A DNA stretch of 64,000 bases, taken from contig JAGTTD010000018.1 in the NCBI GenBank assembly GCA_018398585.1, positions 1,185,501 to 1,249,500 of the forward strand, written 5' to 3'. The notes beneath the pieces are model-generated. The model worked only from the letters and a program-made list of their open reading frames with translations, made no database searches and was not told the origin of the DNA. Numbering within the stretch: the stretch's first letter is position 1; the number at the start of each line of letters is the position of its first letter. Below, piece after piece: positions 39,521-51,472 of the stretch. The stretch comes from Simmondsia chinensis (lineage: Eukaryota > Streptophyta > Magnoliopsida > Caryophyllales > Simmondsiaceae). The position numbers and the translations under genes were made by a program.

Positions 39521-41400
39521 GTTTTTCACTGATACTAACTTACAATTATATATGATATTATCTCTGTATTGTCATGATTTAAGGCAACAATTGCATCTGA
39601 TTTCTGCTTGTAGCTTGAATAATATTTATATGTATGTGTTGGATCAGCTTTTTGTTCATCATGAACTGATATATTGTCTTTCATGTATTCTATCGGAGAG
39701 CTTCTTGACTGATATTACTGGTTGGGTTTGTGTTGTTAGTGGCACTTGGTTTATATAACTGTTATGAATTTTTTTATGTAGTATATATATGGTGTCTTCC
39801 ATAAGTTATGTTTCTGGAAACGCTGATTTTGTGTCCTAATGCTGCGAATAAGAAAGCAGTACCCATTTAGGTTAATCCAAAGTACAGATTTTTGGGATAA
39901 AAATAGGGCTATTGGACTTTTGCAGTGTCTTGTACCAGAAAAGAAGGGAAACTAAGGGTTGGTGTAGAGCCGACAAAATCTGACACGACATGATAATACG
40001 ACGCGAACATGATATAAAGATAGTGGGTTTGGAGCGGGGTTTTTAGGGGCAGGTTTAATTCGGTTGACACATTTAACCAGTTTTGGTCATTGGGTTGAAT
40101 TTTGGTTTGGGTTGGTTAACCCATTTTAACATGTTTAACTCGTTTATATAGTTAATGTGAGGTTATTTGAGTAGTAAACTACTTATGTTATATATATATA
40201 TATATATATTTGTTATATGCTATATAAAACAATTTGAATTATATTTTATCATGTTAATTTGTAAAATTTATTATATGTCATGTATTTATAGCTAGTATCA
40301 ATCGTGAGCTGTATGCAACAAAAAAAAAAATAAGGTCACCTATATAATTAAATAGATAAATCATTACTTACCGGTTTAAGAACTAGGTCAGGTTCTACTT
40401 AAGATGAACACAGAACGCTACAACACTGCACATTTGTTAGCTCTACATTGGTATGGATGAAGGCAATTGGTTGCAGGGTACCGTCGGCTCACATATGAAA
40501 TTTCATGATAGTTACTGCTAGAAGTGGTAGGTTGCTTCTGTGACACAATTGATGCTTTTTCTTTTTGGGGTACGACAGCAGGGATTTGAAATAGTGACCT
40601 CTTGTCATGGGGCCTTAACTTTGGCGGCATATCTTTGCCACTAGATTTCTTTTATCGAAAAAAGAAAGAGTATCAAGAAGAGAGATCTTTGCCGCTATAT
40701 TAAGGCCTCATTGGTACATGATAGATGCTTTCATTAATTTACCAATCAAAACAGGAGGTTGGTGCCAAGCGAGTGCCAGTGGGAAATTTTTGGTGGTGGT
40801 TTATTGTATTTGCTGCGTTGTGCTTCAAATTTATATCTCAATTGAGAAAAAGAGTCATGGTAGGAGCAGATTTTTAGCCTCATGCCCAGCGTGTCTGTTA
40901 GGAAATAAGGGTTTTTTTTTTTTTTCTCAGGATCTATAAATAAACTCTATATTGGCATCGGTAGAATCCTCCTCCGTACTTTAGTGAATTGCGTTCCCTT
41001 TATCCCGTGGTTTTCCCCTTAATTTGGCTGGTTTTTCACATAAATCCGTGGATTATTAGTTTTCTCTCTCTTCTCCGCCCAATCTCTTTTAGATTCGTTC
41101 TTTCATATTTGAATTGAATCCGGTTTGGGTGTTTGCCGAATAGTATTTATGAGAAAGAAAGAAATTTTGGATAGAAAGGGGGAAAAGACGCTGAATCAGT
41201 GAGAGAGAATGAAAAGAAGTGGGTCACAGAGAGCGACAGATGAAGGAAATGTACTGTACAGAAAATCTTAAGGACAAGAAAATCATTGAGCTTCCAAGAG
41301 CTAAGGTTTCTATGGTCTCTTTCTTCTTACTCCTATTCAGCAAAGCTTGGCTTTTTGCTAGGAAAAGTCCCCCATTTACGTTCTAGTTAATGCTTGTCTT
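39521..41400. other. DPH1 3' flank and intergenic DNA
   Basis: Possible polyadenylation hexamer variants near 39615 and 39845 (AATAAT, AATAAG). A (TA)n run at 40190-40210. 39960-40150 (GGTTAACCCATTTTAACATG) resembles a decayed MITE. No further gene found. Confidence 0.4.
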
Positions 41401-41642
41401 ATGGCATGTTTGACCAAGCTTTTCTCTAGAAAAAAGTGTTCAGGGAAAAAAAAAAAAAAAAAAACATTTTTTTCAGGATTTGAGGGCGTGTGGCATGGAA
41501 TTAAAAGTGCTTTCAAATAGACATAAGCTGTTTTTTTTTTTTTTTTGCTTTTAAGTAGAAGCAGAAAAATAGTACTTATCCTTTGAAGTAGAACCAGGAG
41601 CAAGAGCAAAAGCAAAAGTAGTAGCAAAAACAAAAATTTTCA

Positions 41643-42138
41643 GAAAACCACCTAACTTTTCTAATTTTTTAAAATCACACCTAAACTTTTCAAAAAATTT
41701 TCAATGTCACACCTAATATTGATGCTATTAACATTCCGTCAAATGAAATGCCGCGCTTTGGGGTATAAATGCATCGAAACACCAAGTTCAACTTAATTTA
41801 ATTAAATTATATTAATTTGTGTATTTGCAAATTCTGAAATTACACTTCACCTCTGAATTTGTAAACTTGTTAAAGGTATGGCGCGCTGCTACAACTTTTT
41901 GCTACTAAAAAAAATTTAGAAGTATTTTATATTTGTAAAATTGTTTATAATTCATTGATAAAAAACAAGTTTTGTTTAGGGTAGTTCGGTAATTTTGTAT
42001 TTATTTTAACGGAAAGTTATTGGTGTCAGCATTAGGTATGACATTGAAATTTTTTTGAAAAGTTTACGTTTGACTTTAAAAAATTAGAAAAGTTCCGTGG
42101 TTTTCTAAAACCACACCTAAAATGTGGGTGGTTTTCAG
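41643..42138. mobile_element. Foldback MITE, family F3
   Basis: AACCACCTAACTTTTCTAAT left, inverse of GTGGTTTTCTAAAACCACAC right, with AATGTCACACCTAAT / ATTAGGTATGACATTG inner arms. Relatives at 59457 and 61770. Confidence 0.7.
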
Positions 42139-42176
42139 TAAAAAAACCCAAAACTAAAAGACATTCTGGAAACTTT

Positions 42177-42420
42177 AAAGCAACATTCTTAGTGCCCTAA
42201 GGGCTCCTGCCTAAGCAGGGTCTTGGGGGTGGATGTGTGCAGCCTTCCCCCTTTAGGGTAGCACCCTAAAGGGAGGTTGTTTCCGAGAACCCTCAACCTG
42301 AGGAGTGCAACATATGGACTTCTCAGGAGGTCACCCATCTTGGCACTACTTTTGCCCAAGCATGCTTAACTTCGGAGTTCTAATGGGATCCGGTGCTTGC
42401 GTGTTGGTAACCTCTTGGGT
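42177..42420 (-). mobile_element. 5S-headed SINE, type II
   Basis: Minus strand. TTAGTGCCCTAAGGGCTCC, GGATGTGTGCAGCCTTCCCC, CCCTCAACCTGAGG, then GAGGTCACCCATCTTGGCAC, CTTAACTTCGGAGTTCTAAT, GGATCCGGTGCTTGCGTG and AACCTCTTGG. Imperfect 14-bp target duplication ATTCTGGAAACTTT / ATTCTTGAAACTTA. Confidence 0.92.
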
Positions 42421-43291
42421 ATTCTTGAAACTTAGTTTTCTTATTTTTGGTTTATTTTCTTTCATTTTCTTCTACTCCGAGTATAACTGAGAAACAGAAA
42501 CATAAAACATAAAAATCCCTTTTAAGACCCGGTTTTTAGTTACTAAAAACTAAAGACTATAAATAGAAAACAATACCAAACATTACTTGCCCGTTTCTAC
42601 TAGTTCTAGTTTGTGTTCCTCTTCTGCTTTACTTGCTGAACTTTCTGTAACCTACCTGCCTGTCTTATAGTGTGTAACTGGCAATGAGGTGTGGCATTTA
42701 CCTGCTGCCAAGAGTTGTTTTGCTGGTGTTTACTGTTAACCCTCACCTTATCGTGAAGGAAACTAGTCAGTGTATACCTGTTTGGCCGGGTTTTGAAAAA
42801 AAACTATATTTTCTGAACCATATTGTGTAAAAAGTGGGTTATCAACAGGTACTTTTGTGTGAAAAATTTATAGTTTCCACTTCTGCTACTGCTTGTACTT
42901 GAAAGGAGAAGTGCTATTTTCATAGTTCTGCTTGAAAGCAAAAAAAAACTTCTATTTTATTTAAAAGCACTTTTTTGGGGAAAAGAAGCTTGGCCAAACA
43001 TACCCATAGTATCATTCAATCTTTCAGCAAGAATCTCTTGACTAATTGTTGGAAAATGGTTTTTACTTGAATCTTTTTAACTGATGAATACTTCTGTACA
43101 TCTATGTTGCTTTGATTTTGGGAGAAGAATCGGGTGCAGGTACGTATCCATTGATCATCGATTTACTATTTTCGGGATTTTGCAGGTTTTTGGTATAGTT
43201 AGGAGTGTTCAGAGGATCGTACCACGTCCAAGTGTCCTAGGCTTGGAACATGGATACTTTGTGTAATGTAGAGTCCAAGTAACGTAGTTGT

Positions 43292-43408
43292 AGCCAATGT
43301 GAATCAAGTATACTAGTAAAAATACCAAAGTTGAGGCCGGATGCCCTATGACAAAAGGTCCTGGATTCAAATACCCTCAACCCCACTTACCTACCAGAAA
43401 GGAAAAGG
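43292..43408 (+). mobile_element. tRNA-derived SINE-like retroposon, lineage 4
   Basis: A-box-like AAGTTGAGGCCGGATGCCC, B-box-like GGTCCTGGATTCAAATACC, A-rich end. Exact 14-bp target duplication AGTAACGTAGTTGT on both sides. Confidence 0.65.
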
Positions 43409-43427
43409 AGTAACGTAGTTGTTGTCG

Positions 43428-43455
43428 CCCCCCCCCCCCCCCCCCCCCGGGGGGG
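43428..43455. repeat. (C)21(G)8 homopolymer junction
   Basis: Twenty-one C followed directly by eight G at the left border of the hAT MITE, where its TAGGGGTG end is expected. Homopolymer length may be a sequencing or assembly error. Confidence 0.8.
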
Positions 43456-43923
43456 GAGGAGGACGAGCCGAGTCAAGCTGAGAACCCCCTTGGTTGAAAT
43501 TGAGCTAGATGTATCAAGCACGAGTTGGATCCGAGCTATTTCGGACTCGGTTTTATAAGAAGTTAGTATGTTTGATACTTGACTTGTCGCTTGTTAGCCT
43601 AATCAAGCCGATTTGAGCTTGTTCTGGAGCCAAATCAAGCTCATAATCAAGCCAAGTCTGTCATCAAGTTAGCTAGTTGTTGAGTGAAGCTATTTGAGCT
43701 ACTATCGAGTCATTATGAAGCCATATTCAGCTAATGACAACTATTAATGAGCTTTTAACAAACTTTTAATGGGCTCTCATCAAACTGTTCACGAACGTTA
43801 ATGAGTCAAACAACCCTAGTTTGAACTCGGCTCAATAAGATATCGAGCCGCCAAGATGAACATAAATGAGCTGTACTTGATTTCAGACACTAAAAATTGA
43901 TTGGATGTTTGGTTCATTTATGC
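43449..43923. mobile_element. hAT-type MITE (GAGCTCGA family), diverged
   Basis: GACGAGCCGAGTCAAGC start, internal CAAGCTCATAATCAAGCC, right end GGTTCATTTATGCCCTTA. The left TIR is obscured by the C/G tract. Confidence 0.72.
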
Positions 43924-44063
43924 CCTTAAAGGCATCATTTTATCTCATGAGGTGATTCCTTTGTGGTTTACAGGTTTCACATATTTGCATAGTGGCCATA
44001 CAGGTATTTTTGCCAGGACAGGTCAATCATCAATAGGAACTTGCAATCATGATGGAATCTTTA

Positions 44064-44291
44064 GGATATATTTGGTATCGTTTTCTATATGTAGTTTCTG
44101 GTTTTTGAGAAAGTAAGAATGAACTCTTGAATTATTTTTAGTTTCCTTTTTTTTTGCTTTAACTCAAACTAAGAAAACCATGAAAACAAGAATTAAAAAA
44201 CTTTAAAAAAAAAAAAAGGCATTTCAAAAATAAGGTTTTAGTTTCTAAAAAACCGAAAACTACAAACAGAAAAACGAGGCCAAGCAGACCC
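44064..44291. mobile_element. Hairpin MITE, family F5
   Basis: GGATATATTTGGTATCGTTT and TTTCTGGTTTTTGAG left; AAAACCGAAAACTACAAAC and GAGGCCAAGCAGACCC right, mutually inverted. The GGTATCGTTTTC phrase recurs at 9321 and (inverted) at 42565 and 48005. Confidence 0.6.
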
Positions 44292-44299
44292 TTTGGATT

Positions 44300-45505
44300 T
44301 TTGGTTGGTAATTGGAAAAGCATCTGAACTGCTACTCTTTTTAAGTTTGATTGATTGATTTAACAACATTCTTTCTTTTTAGCAGTGTTAATATAATATT
44401 ATCAAAATCTAGAGAACATTGAGCTGCAACTTGGTATTTGTGGGCCTCAAATGGACCTTCAAGTTCAGACAGTCACTCATATTTCTTCAGGTTTGATCCC
44501 TTCCTGTATCTAAATTGTCTGATATATGCTATAGTTTTGTGGAACCTGATTTTTCGTTTTTGTAACTGGCATGTCTAGGTAAGCTTACACATATTGTTGA
44601 GAACTTCATGTCTGAATATAGTTAAATTGTAAGAAATCAACATAAAAGCCTGATGGGCTAATCTGTGGACATTATATATGCTAATTTTATAGGCTGAGCC
44701 GAAAGCCCAGTGAAATTTAACATGTACTTTGACTGATCCCGGATCACATGGACCATATGCTTGAAGTTTTCTGACATGTCGCAAGACAAATCGAGGCTTA
44801 CAGGCCTAGTGGGTAACCTCAAGGAATTGTCTACAGCCAGTTGCAGGATTGATACCCAGATGAGACATTAGGTCTAAGTGTTTTACCACCTAGCCAACCC
44901 TGTGGTTCGGCAAGCCGAATTTCTTTTACGTCTATACTCTAAATTTTGGTCCTTGGAAATCTGAATATGATACGTTTTGAAATATTCAAGTTACAAAAAT
45001 TACATACAACAGATCCCTAGAAATGACCCGTGTCTGACCCTTGAATATGTACCTAACCTGTACTCGATTCTGAATCTCATGAGAACGAGAAATTAGAGGA
45101 GTGATTGTCACAAGGGTCTGCTGTAAACTTCGACAACAATTTTCTATAGGTAGGGTTGTCATTCTTTGGTGTATTTGGTTGGAAAGAAATAACAGAATAT
45201 TGAAGGACAAATAAACTTCGTTGAATTTTTTACAGAAGAGGGTGGTTGTTTAGGCTAACTTAGGGCAAGGTGTTTTGGTGGCTTTTCATGCATGCCCTTA
45301 ATTGATTTATTGAGAGATTGGAGCGCTTTACTTTGTTTGCTTTATATTGTTGTATCTCTTTTCTTCATTGATGAAATCTTATCTTTAACTATTTGTACTT
45401 CTTTTATTTCTTAATCTTTACTTCTTTCGCTATCAAAAAGAAGTTCAAATCAAGCATTGAGGACTGAATTAGATACCAACCAGTTCAGTCTAAGTCGTAG
45501 ACCAA
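44300..45505. other. Intergenic DNA, tRNA-like fragment only
   Basis: 44775-44905 carries GCAGGATTGATACCCAG and ACCACCTAGCC (minus-strand tRNA-like phrases), a likely decayed SINE. No genes. Confidence 0.35.
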
Positions 45506-45509
45506 ATAG

Positions 45510-45750
45510 CCCAATATAATCTATGTTTTTGGTTCAATAAGATATTAGCGTGTTCGATATTCAGCTCGATTAGGCTCGTTAGTCTAACTAAGCTGATTTG
45601 AGCTTGTTATTGATTCCAACTGAGGTTGTTATTGAGTAGAATCAAGCCCATAAGGGAGCTCGCTATTCGAGTTACCATCGAGCCGTTATTAAACCATTTT
45701 TGAGCTAATACTGACCATTAACGAGCTCTTGTCAAACTATTTCCGGGTCT
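45510..45750. mobile_element. hAT-type MITE fragment (GAGCTCGA family)
   Basis: GTGTTCGATATTCAGCTCG, CTATTCGAGTTACCATCGAG and TAACGAGCTCTTGTC match the interior of 20799-21361. Ends absent. Confidence 0.6.
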
Positions 45751-46085
45751 CTATGAATTTAAGGATTCTAAAGCGAGAAAAGGTGATGAACAGATCCGGA
45801 AACAGGGTATTAAAAGCTTTAATGCTGGCAGGTGACAGTACTAGATTGACATTTCCTTAAAGATGCAGAAAAATAAAAGATGTAGATACAGAGATTTATA
45901 GAACTGTTCTTTCTACTTTATTAAAGCCTTCTCATTAATTTCATCTGGTGCCCACATAAACAGGATTTTTTGAACTTTTCAAGATGCTCCAAATTTGCGT
46001 CTGTGGGCGCGCCTGTGTTATGGCCCTTGGTAGAGATCTTCGATAAATCGGTCGGGATTGGAAACGTAGATCTGGTAGAGTAGGG

Positions 46086-46575
46086 CTGCAACGAGTTGAG
46101 TCGAGCTAAGTACGTCCTTGTTCAGACTTGAGTTGGATAAGAATTATCAGTATCCGAGCTCTTATCAAGCTTGTAAGCCTTTGTTTGAACTCGGTTCGAT
46201 AAAATATTACTATCTTTGATACTGGACTCAGCTAGTTAGCCTAATCGAGTTTATTTGAGCTTTTTATCAATCCGAGCTAAGCTTGTTATCGAACAAAATT
46301 GAGCTCGTGATCGAGTCGAGCCTACGATAAACTCAAGGTTCCTATCGAACCAAGCTATTGGAGTTACTATCGACTCATTTGTTTTGAAACATTTTCAAGT
46401 TAACATTGATTGTTAATGAGCTGTTAACGCGCCCTTAATGAGCTTTTAACAAGTCCTTATCAAACTATGCACGAGCGTTGAAGAGCCGAGCATTCCATGT
46501 TCAAATTCGGCTCGGTAAATTTATTGAGTTTGCTCAAACTCGGTACCGCAAACTTAGGTCAGATTGGGGTATTTG
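46086..46575. mobile_element. hAT-type MITE, right end missing
   Basis: AGGGCTGCAACGAGTTGAG start, CGAGCTCTTATCAAGCTTG, AACTCGGTTCGATAAAAT. It ends at AACTCGGTACC without a TIR. Confidence 0.65.
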
Positions 46576-47018
46576 GTCCAGCACAGACCAAACTCGTTGC
46601 TATCCAAATTAGTCATCGATCGTTGATTTGGACCTTTATCGGTCTTCCATCCTGTCTTGCTCGAGAACGATGAAAATATTTTAAATGTTAAGATACGGTT
46701 TGTTTCTTAGACCTTTAACGGTCCTCAGTTCAGCCTAAATTTGGACCAACAAACTCACTTGTTCCTTGTCTCACCATGGGTTTAAAGCAAAACCTATGTG
46801 ACAACCATTTCTCCAATTTACGTGGATCGTTTACGTTGCTCGTTCTCCTGAGAGTCGGATATGTATACGTGTCCATACGTCGTACTTGTTTACTTTTTAC
46901 AAAATTTCTTGTAATTTTTGGTTTAATATAAAGTGACCATATATCGTGCTGATGTCCAAATATTATGATCTGACTTTGGCCGTTGTAGGGATATGAATAG
47001 AGAGTTGAAGTAACTATG

Positions 47019-47251
47019 GAACATACCTAGTGCCTCAAGGGCTCCCGCCTACGCAGGGTCTGAGGGGGGGGATGTACACAGCCTTCTCCCTTTAGAGTGT
47101 TAACCTGAAGAGAGGCTGTTTCCCAATGCCCCCAACCTGAGGGTGAGGACTTCCCAGGAGATCATCCATCCTGGTACTACTCTCGTCCAAGCACGCTTAA
47201 CTTCGGAGTTCTAATGGGATCCGGTGACGGCGTGTTGGTGCCCTCTTTGGA
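47019..47251 (-). mobile_element. 5S-headed SINE, type II
   Basis: Exact 16-bp target duplication AGTTGAAGTAACTATG (47003-47018, 47252-47267). GTGCCTCAAGGGCTCCCGCC, GATGTACACAGCC, CCCCCAACCTGAGGG, 5S core (CATCCATCCTGGTACTACTC, AACTTCGGAGTTCTAATGGG) and the type II end CGTGTTGGTGCCCTCTTTGG. The 3' end is GGTATGTTC instead of (TTG)n. Confidence 0.93.
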
Positions 47252-47352
47252 AGTTGAAGTAACTATGTGCCTTGTAATTGTAAAATACTGTTAGATTGTG
47301 GGCAAAAGTCATAGGTTTAAATTCTCTTTTACCCGCCTCCTTATCAAAAAAA

Positions 47353-47676
47353 AGGGTTGTTTATCTTTATACTGTGTTTATTGTGTTAATTTAATTATTT
47401 TATTTTTAATTGTGTCAATTTAGTCATTTTATGATGTAAATTGTTTCAATTAAATTCAATGTTGAAATTGGCATTAACTTCTTGTAGAAATTGTAACATT
47501 AATTATTACTTGTGCTGTACACGCAATGAAAGTGCTTAGAATGAGGTGAACCTCTACATATAGTGATGTACCCTTATAATTTTAGTCAAAAATTAACGTT
47601 AATTTCAATATTGAATTTGATTTAAATTATTTCAATTGTATAAGGACTAAATTGGACATAGACAAATATAAAAGAA
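47353..47676. mobile_element. Foldback MITE, family F1, diverged
   Basis: GGGTTGTTTATCTTTATACT left with TGTGTCAATTTAGTC; right arm AAGGACTAAATTGGACATAG. Confidence 0.6.
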
Positions 47677-47702
47677 AGCCCGATTCACATCTGATCAATT
47701 CT

Positions 47703-47826
47703 CAGGTTGAGGGTTCTTGAAAACAACTTTTCGTTAGGATATCACCTTGAAGGGGTAAGACTGTATAGATCCCACCCCTCCTAGACCCTGCTTACGTAGG
47801 AGCCCTCTGGGTCTATTGTTGTTGTT
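47703..47826 (+). mobile_element. Au-type SINE tail copy
   Basis: CTCAGGTTGAGGGTTCTTG junction, AAGACTGTATAGATCCCACC, CTAGACCCTGCTTACG, TATTGTTGTTGTT. Confidence 0.82.
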
Positions 47827-48366
47827 TTTTTAGAAACTATAAATCATACTTTGTAAATGATTTCTTTCAGTCTTTTTGGATATTTGTTTTCAATATTTTT
47901 CCAGTTGAAGTGAAAATTGAAAACAAAAACCAAAATACCCAGAACAAATCAATTTTAAAACCCGATTTTAGTTTCCCAAAAACCAAAAACTGTAAACAAA
48001 AAACAATACCAAACAGTCGCTAAGGCGATCTTGCTTTTTGATTGCAACACTAAGTGGTAGAGAAACTTTGTGGATTTGTTGTGTGGAAGTGTTTTGAGTG
48101 GGGTGTTTTGGTAAAAGAAACAATATGATTACATGAATAATGAAATATGCTTACATTTTTTCAGGCCAAGCAGACCATGCTAGCAAATGGTAGATTCTCG
48201 TATCTCCTTCACACTTTACCAAAAGTGCGACCCCATCACTACACTCACTTTATATCCAATTTAACTGCTCCGCATAGTCTCTAATGTTTGTAAATTTGTT
48301 CAAATCGGTCCCTTATTTGTGCAAAATAGTTTCTAATGTTTATAAGTTTGTTCAAACTGATCACTC

Positions 48367-49000
48367 ATAGGGGTGTAAATGATCTGAGCCGCTCGTGAGT
48401 AGCTCGAATAAAGCTCCACTCGAACTCGAATTAACCGATTTCGAGTTCGAGTATCAAAAGATACTCGATTAAATACTCAATTAAATACTCGACTTGATAC
48501 TCGACTCGTATGAAGTAGCTATTGTGTATTATTTTCTTTTGAAATGGATGGCTTGTGACATTAATAATAGAATGAAAGAAGGAAGATTGAATTCTTTGTA
48601 AAAGATGACATGTTATATTTGTGGTGAAGTGAAAGAACTTGTATTTGGTTTGCTAGTATTTTCTAAAACTTAGGTTTAGATACATAGTTGCTATTAATAT
48701 ATCAGTAATTTATGATTATATATGTTAAAATATAGAGTAGGCAATAATTGAGTATCCAAATTGAGTATAACTAATGTTTGAGCGTATGGAATAATATTAT
48801 AATGGAACTAATTTGTTGAACTTTCATATGCACAATAAACGAGTATTTGAGTCGAGTCGAGTACTCGAATAGTTAAGCGAGTTCGAGTTTGAGCAAAATT
48901 TACTACTCGAATCGAGTTCGAGCTCGATTTCGAGTACTCGAGTAGTTAATCGAGTTCGAGTCGAGTATTGAGATACTCGGCTCGACTCGACTCGATTACA
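48367..49000. mobile_element. hAT-type MITE, TACTCGA subfamily with insertion
   Basis: TAGGGGTGTAAATGATCTGAG start; the ends are rich in TACTCGA/TCGAGTA (48400-48510, 48840-48998). The AT-rich middle 48511-48838 interrupts the pattern. The right TIR is not evident. Confidence 0.6.
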
Positions 49001-49177
49001 TGTCCTTTCTTATTTAAAAATAGACCCTTTGCCTTCTGGTGTATGTTGTCAAACAGGGATTGCTGCTGTCTATTGTTGATTGCATGCTTACATTTCTATT
49101 TGGTACTGCTTTATTTGGCTTGACTTTAACTTTGCCTTGATTTTATAATTATTGTCTTGTTTTTGCTTTTTAGAATT

Positions 49178-49307
49178 GGGGCTCCTTGGAAACAACCTCC
49201 CTTTAGGATAGGACCCTGTAGGGATAAGGCTGTGTACATTTCGCCCTCTCTAGACCCCGCCTTGGTGTGAGCCTTTCAGACACTGGGTTTATTGTTGTTT
49301 TTGTCAA
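49178..49307 (+). mobile_element. Au-type SINE tail copy
   Basis: GGGGCTCCTTGGAAACAACC, AAGGCTGTGTACATTTCGCC, TAGACCCCGCC, GGGTTTATTGTTGTT. Confidence 0.82.
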
Positions 49308-49917
49308 GCAGGGGACTAATTCTGTATAATAGAACATAAGGGACTATTTTGGAAAAGGAAAAAAGACGAGCAACCAATTCGCACAAAACAGATAAACATT
49401 AAGGAGCAATGGGGTAAATAATTCGAAAAATCGGACTATTTATTGTATCCTGTTGTTATTTAACGATACTTTGTCTTATGTATTTTCTGTCTAATTAGGT
49501 ACATAAATTGAGTACGTGCCGTGATCGGGTTGCAAGGAATCATCACAAAGGGAGTCACAATGCTTCTTTGTCTACTGGGTTGGCCTCAAAGGAGATACAA
49601 AAATGCAGCTGCTATCAACTCAAATTATGGCAAATTTGGTGTTTCCCATTTGTGGTGTGCAATGAGTGTGTGCTTCATGCTACAAATAGTTAGGCGACTG
49701 TTTAGAAATAGAGAATTTTTCAATTTTCATAAAAAAAATTCAAATGTCCAGCTTTTTAATTGGAGAAGTTGAAAAATAGTTATTCAGATTTTTTTTTTTT
49801 TTTCTCCTTGGAAAGTTTGAAAACAGTTTGAAACTGTTTTTAGAATTTCTTTTCTTGTTTTCTGGTTTATGTTCTTTCTTGTTCTTGGCACTTTGTGTTT
49901 CTCTTTTGTCACTCTAC

Positions 49918-50148
49918 ATTCCAACACGCAAGTATCGAATCTCATTAGAACTCTGAAGTTAAGCGTGCTTTGATGAGAGTAGTATCATGACGGGCGATCT
50001 CTTGAGAAGTCCTTGTTGCAACCCTCAAGTTGGGAGTTCTCGGAAACAGCCTCCTTTCAGGGTAGCACCCTGAAGGGGGAAGGCTGCGTACATCCACCCC
50101 CCAGATCCTGCTTAAGCGGGAGCCCTTGGGGCACTGAGAATGTTGTTT
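49918..50148 (+). mobile_element. 5S-headed SINE, type II
   Basis: CCAACACGCAAGTATCGAAT, CATTAGAACTCTGAAGTTAA, GTGCTTTGATGAGAGTAGTA, GACGGGCGATCTCTTGAG, then CTCAAGTTGGGAGTTCTCGG, AAGGCTGCGTACATCCACCC, GAATGTTGTTTTTG. The C box has drifted more than the A box. Confidence 0.9.
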
Positions 50149-50366
50149 TTGTTACTTCCATTTTCTTACATATATTCGGTCAGTTACGTTATTAGGGTGG
50201 CTCGGTTAGGTCGTGACGTTTCTAATTCTGTTGCTCGACGGTCTTGTCCTTCCGTGAACTGTCTGATATCTTGTATGTCAACGCATTAGTAAGATCTTTT
50301 CCAATAAAGGGATCCTAACACTTCTTCCGACCTTTCACTTTTCCGTACATTCAGTATGTGGATTTA

Positions 50367-50745
50367 GGGGTGTAAATAAAACGAACGTTCTATGAACTAC
50401 TCAATTTCGAAATTGATTACAACTCGTTCGTGTTCTTTATTAAGGCCCGATGGCTTATTGTGCGGAATTCGAGCAGACTCGATAAGCTTAACTAGCTGAG
50501 CTGAAATAGGAGTGCTCGACTTATTAATATTTATTAAGAGCTGCTCAATTTTGGCTTGTATGGGCTATCAAGTTGAATATTAAACACACTAAAATCTTAT
50601 TAAATTAAGCTCGGACAAAAATTTGAAAAATTGATAAGAGTTTTGCTCGAACTCAAGCTCGATAAGGCTAATTGAGCTCGAGTTAGAACAAGAAGGTGTG
50701 CAACTCAACTCTGCTCACTTACAACCATATGCAAAATATTGCTCG
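50367..50745. mobile_element. hAT-type MITE (GAGCTCGA family)
   Basis: TAGGGGTGTAAATAAAACGAAC start, ACTCGATAAGCTTAACTAGC interior, right end CTCACTTACAACCATA. The 8-bp flanks do not match. Confidence 0.65.
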
Positions 50746-51472
50746 AACGATAAACTATATTGGGTTGGAACAGAAACTTCATTGTTATAATTATCTTTGT
50801 TAGTAAAAAAACGCATATAACGCACATTTTAGACTTGGATTTGCACGCACTTGTTTAAAAAGGGTGTTTACAGTTTATATTATCCATATAATACATGTAA
50901 TATGATATGTATCAATATATTTCCCATTTAAGAATTAAATTACACTTGAAAATGATTAATGTTCACCTCCTATGTTAGACATCCATATCTTATATTATAC
51001 TATAATTATTGTTTTAACTGTTAAATTATTATTATACTGTGTCATCTACTATATGTTATGCTTTTGCTATCGTTATTGTAACTGACGTTATCCTTTGCTT
51101 GAACAAGCTTTTGACCCAAATTTTATACATAGAACTGAATAATACGAGTATATACGTGATCCTATTTAATTCTCATATCGTATTTTTGATGCAAATCACC
51201 AAGTTGTCGAAAGGAAAAAGAGGAAGATTTTAACATCCTTTGTTAATTCTGATTGCTAAAGCAAGAAAAGAACAAGGGAAATATGAAGTACAATCTTAAT
51301 TTTCACCGGGAGAAGACAGAAACAAAGGAACAACTCTAATTAATTAAAATAACCTAAAGAAAATAAGAAACTAATAACATATTTATAGATATTCCTCTAA
51401 TCCTAATATTACTTATACTCGAAACTTCGAAAACAATCACATTCTAACTCGGACTAAACTTATAAGCAACAT

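Larger units (their letters stand above)
41403..43005. mobile_element. Composite MITE (GGCATGTTTGACCAAGC ends) containing two other elements
   Basis: The left end GGCATGTTTGACCAAGCTTT matches the inverse of the right end AAGCTTGGCCAAACATACCC, with mirrored TTTAAGTAGAAGC / GCTTGAAAGC and AAAAGCACTTTT phrases. Inside are an F3 foldback (41643-42138) and a 5S-SINE (42177-42420), so the host element was originally much shorter. Confidence 0.65.

Noticed and set aside
39504..39758. Frame overlapping the DPH1 stop codon
   Set aside because: Out of frame with DPH1, lies in its 3' UTR, and has no family features.
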